DNA of 7,463 nt from an uncultured Bacteroidales bacterium (GTDB lineage Bacteria > Bacteroidota > Bacteroidia > Bacteroidales > UBA932). Shown piece by piece: positions 6,706 to 7,463 of this stretch (position 1 is the stretch's first letter; each line of letters starts with the position of its first letter). Made by a program: the position numbers and the translations under genes. The stretch spans positions 1 through 7,463 of the forward strand of contig CAMHRD010000052.1 in assembly GCA_946187365.1 (NCBI GenBank). The letters run 5' to 3'. The notes under the pieces were generated by a model. The model ran no database searches and was not told the origin of the DNA. It saw only the letters and a list, made by a program, of their open reading frames with translations.

Positions 6706-7463
6706 CAGAGAGGTAGAAGAGAGCCTCAGACGGTTCGGAGCCAATATTCTTACGCCCGCAAAACGTGAGAAGTGGTATGTATTGTTACTGGAGAAGTTCA
6801 AAGACCCTCTGATTGTGATACTTATAATTGCGGCAGCAATCTCTACCGCAGTATCTCTTTTGAGTGAAAACTCCTCCATATTGGAGAGCGTTGGTATAAT
6901 AGCTGCCATTTTCCTGGCTACATTCGTCTCATTCTTAAATGAATACAAGGCAGGGAAGGAGTTTGATATTCTTAACTCCATTAATGACCAGACTCCCGTA
7001 AAGGTTCTCAGAGTAAAGGAGAGCGGAGAGGAAGGGGTTATTGAAATACCTAAGAGCGAGATTGTTGTAAATGACATTGTGGTTCTCTCACAGGGAGATG
7101 AGATTCCAGCAGACGGAACAGTTCTAACCTCCAATGAACTTAAGGTTAACGAATCCTCTCTGAACGGAGAGTCCAATCCGGCAAAGAAATTTGCCCAAAA
7201 GGTTGATAGTTACAAGAGTGCATACTCTCCAAACGCCCTCTACAGAGGTACAACCGTAAGCGAGGGAGAGGGTGTTATGATAGTAGAAAGGGTAGGTGAC
7301 GCTACTGAGATTGGCAAAACCGCCCGCTCGGCATCTGAGATAACAGGAGTTCAAACTCCTCTTTCAAAGCAACTTGCAAAGCTGGGCAAACAGATAGGAA
7401 GAGTTGGAATTACAATCTCTCTTCTTATATTCTTTGCTCTGCTCCTCTTTGAGATTAAGAACG
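6680..7463 (+). CDS. P-type cation-transporting ATPase, calcium (P2, PMCA-like) type, N-terminal part only
   Basis: This is the first 261 codons of an inner-membrane ion pump, probably exporting calcium. Residues 1-45 match the cation-ATPase N-terminal domain (GLNNREVEESLRRFGAN, then PAKRE and EKFKDP). Two membrane segments follow at about 44-61 and 70-87. The actuator domain contains GDEIPADG (139-146) and NESSLNGES (157-165), and a third membrane segment starts at about 241. The actuator motif is NGES, with Asn162 where TGES has threonine; the glutamate needed for dephosphorylation (Glu164) is kept. The phosphorylated DKTGT aspartate and ion-binding residues lie beyond the window, so calcium specificity is a family inference. 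The ATG at 6680 lies inside the end of valS in another frame; the next in-frame ATG is about 200 codons later, inside the actuator domain, so 6680 is the only reasonable start. It is probably co-transcribed with valS. Confidence 0.9.
   Translation, partial: MNSFKGLNNREVEESLRRFGANILTPAKREKWYVLLLEKFKDPLIVILIIAAAISTAVSLLSENSSILESVGIIAAIFLATFVSFLNEYKAGKEFDILNSINDQTPVKVLRVKESGEEGVIEIPKSEIVVNDIVVLSQGDEIPADGTVLTSNELKVNESSLNGESNPAKKFAQKVDSYKSAYSPNALYRGTTVSEGEGVMIVERVGDATEIGKTARSASEITGVQTPLSKQLAKLGKQIGRVGITISLLIFFALLLFEIKN

Noticed and set aside
6586..7176. A 196-codon minus-strand open frame across the valS/ATPase junction
   Set aside because: It is antisense to two well-supported genes, its translation is rich in Ser, Leu and Thr with no recognisable domain, and the plus-strand frames show clear family motifs throughout.

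Overview
The window looks like ordinary chromosomal DNA from an anaerobic member of the Bacteroidota, probably the order Bacteroidales. The reasons are the close Bacteroidales character of the valyl-tRNA synthetase and the acyl-CoA dehydrogenase, a small DUF3467-type protein, most start codons lacking a Shine-Dalgarno sequence, and two intergenic TAnnTTTG motifs, the -7 promoter element of this phylum. The order-level placement is recognition from memory, not a search result.

The left half (1 to about 3958) is read on the minus strand as a tight gene cluster: a DUF3467-like small protein (3958-3659), etfB (3639-2758), etfA (2747-1719) and an acyl-CoA dehydrogenase (1707 to the left edge, open at its C-terminus). 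Gaps are 19, 10 and 11 bases, so one transcript is likely. The dehydrogenase would oxidise or reduce an acyl-CoA/enoyl-CoA pair, and the EtfA/EtfB flavoprotein would exchange electrons with it. EtfB carries the GRQAIDGDTAQVGP form of its nucleotide loop, which resembles the ETFs of anaerobes that perform flavin-based electron bifurcation.

A 107-base divergent intergenic region (3959-4065) separates this cluster from the right half. It holds back-to-back candidate promoters built into one inverted repeat (GGCAAAG...CTTTGCC), and a second short perfect hairpin in the leader of valS.

The right half is read on the plus strand: a complete valyl-tRNA synthetase gene, valS (4066-6705), then the beginning of a P-type cation ATPase of the calcium (P2, PMCA-like) type (6680 to the right edge), whose start overlaps the end of valS by 26 bases.

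There is no RNA gene, mobile element, CRISPR array or phage remnant that I can see, and no gene-free stretch over 300 bases. I found no convincing undescribed system. The points most worth a second look are the shared divergent promoter, the possibly bifurcating ETF with its dedicated dehydrogenase, and the DUF3467 protein at the head of that operon.
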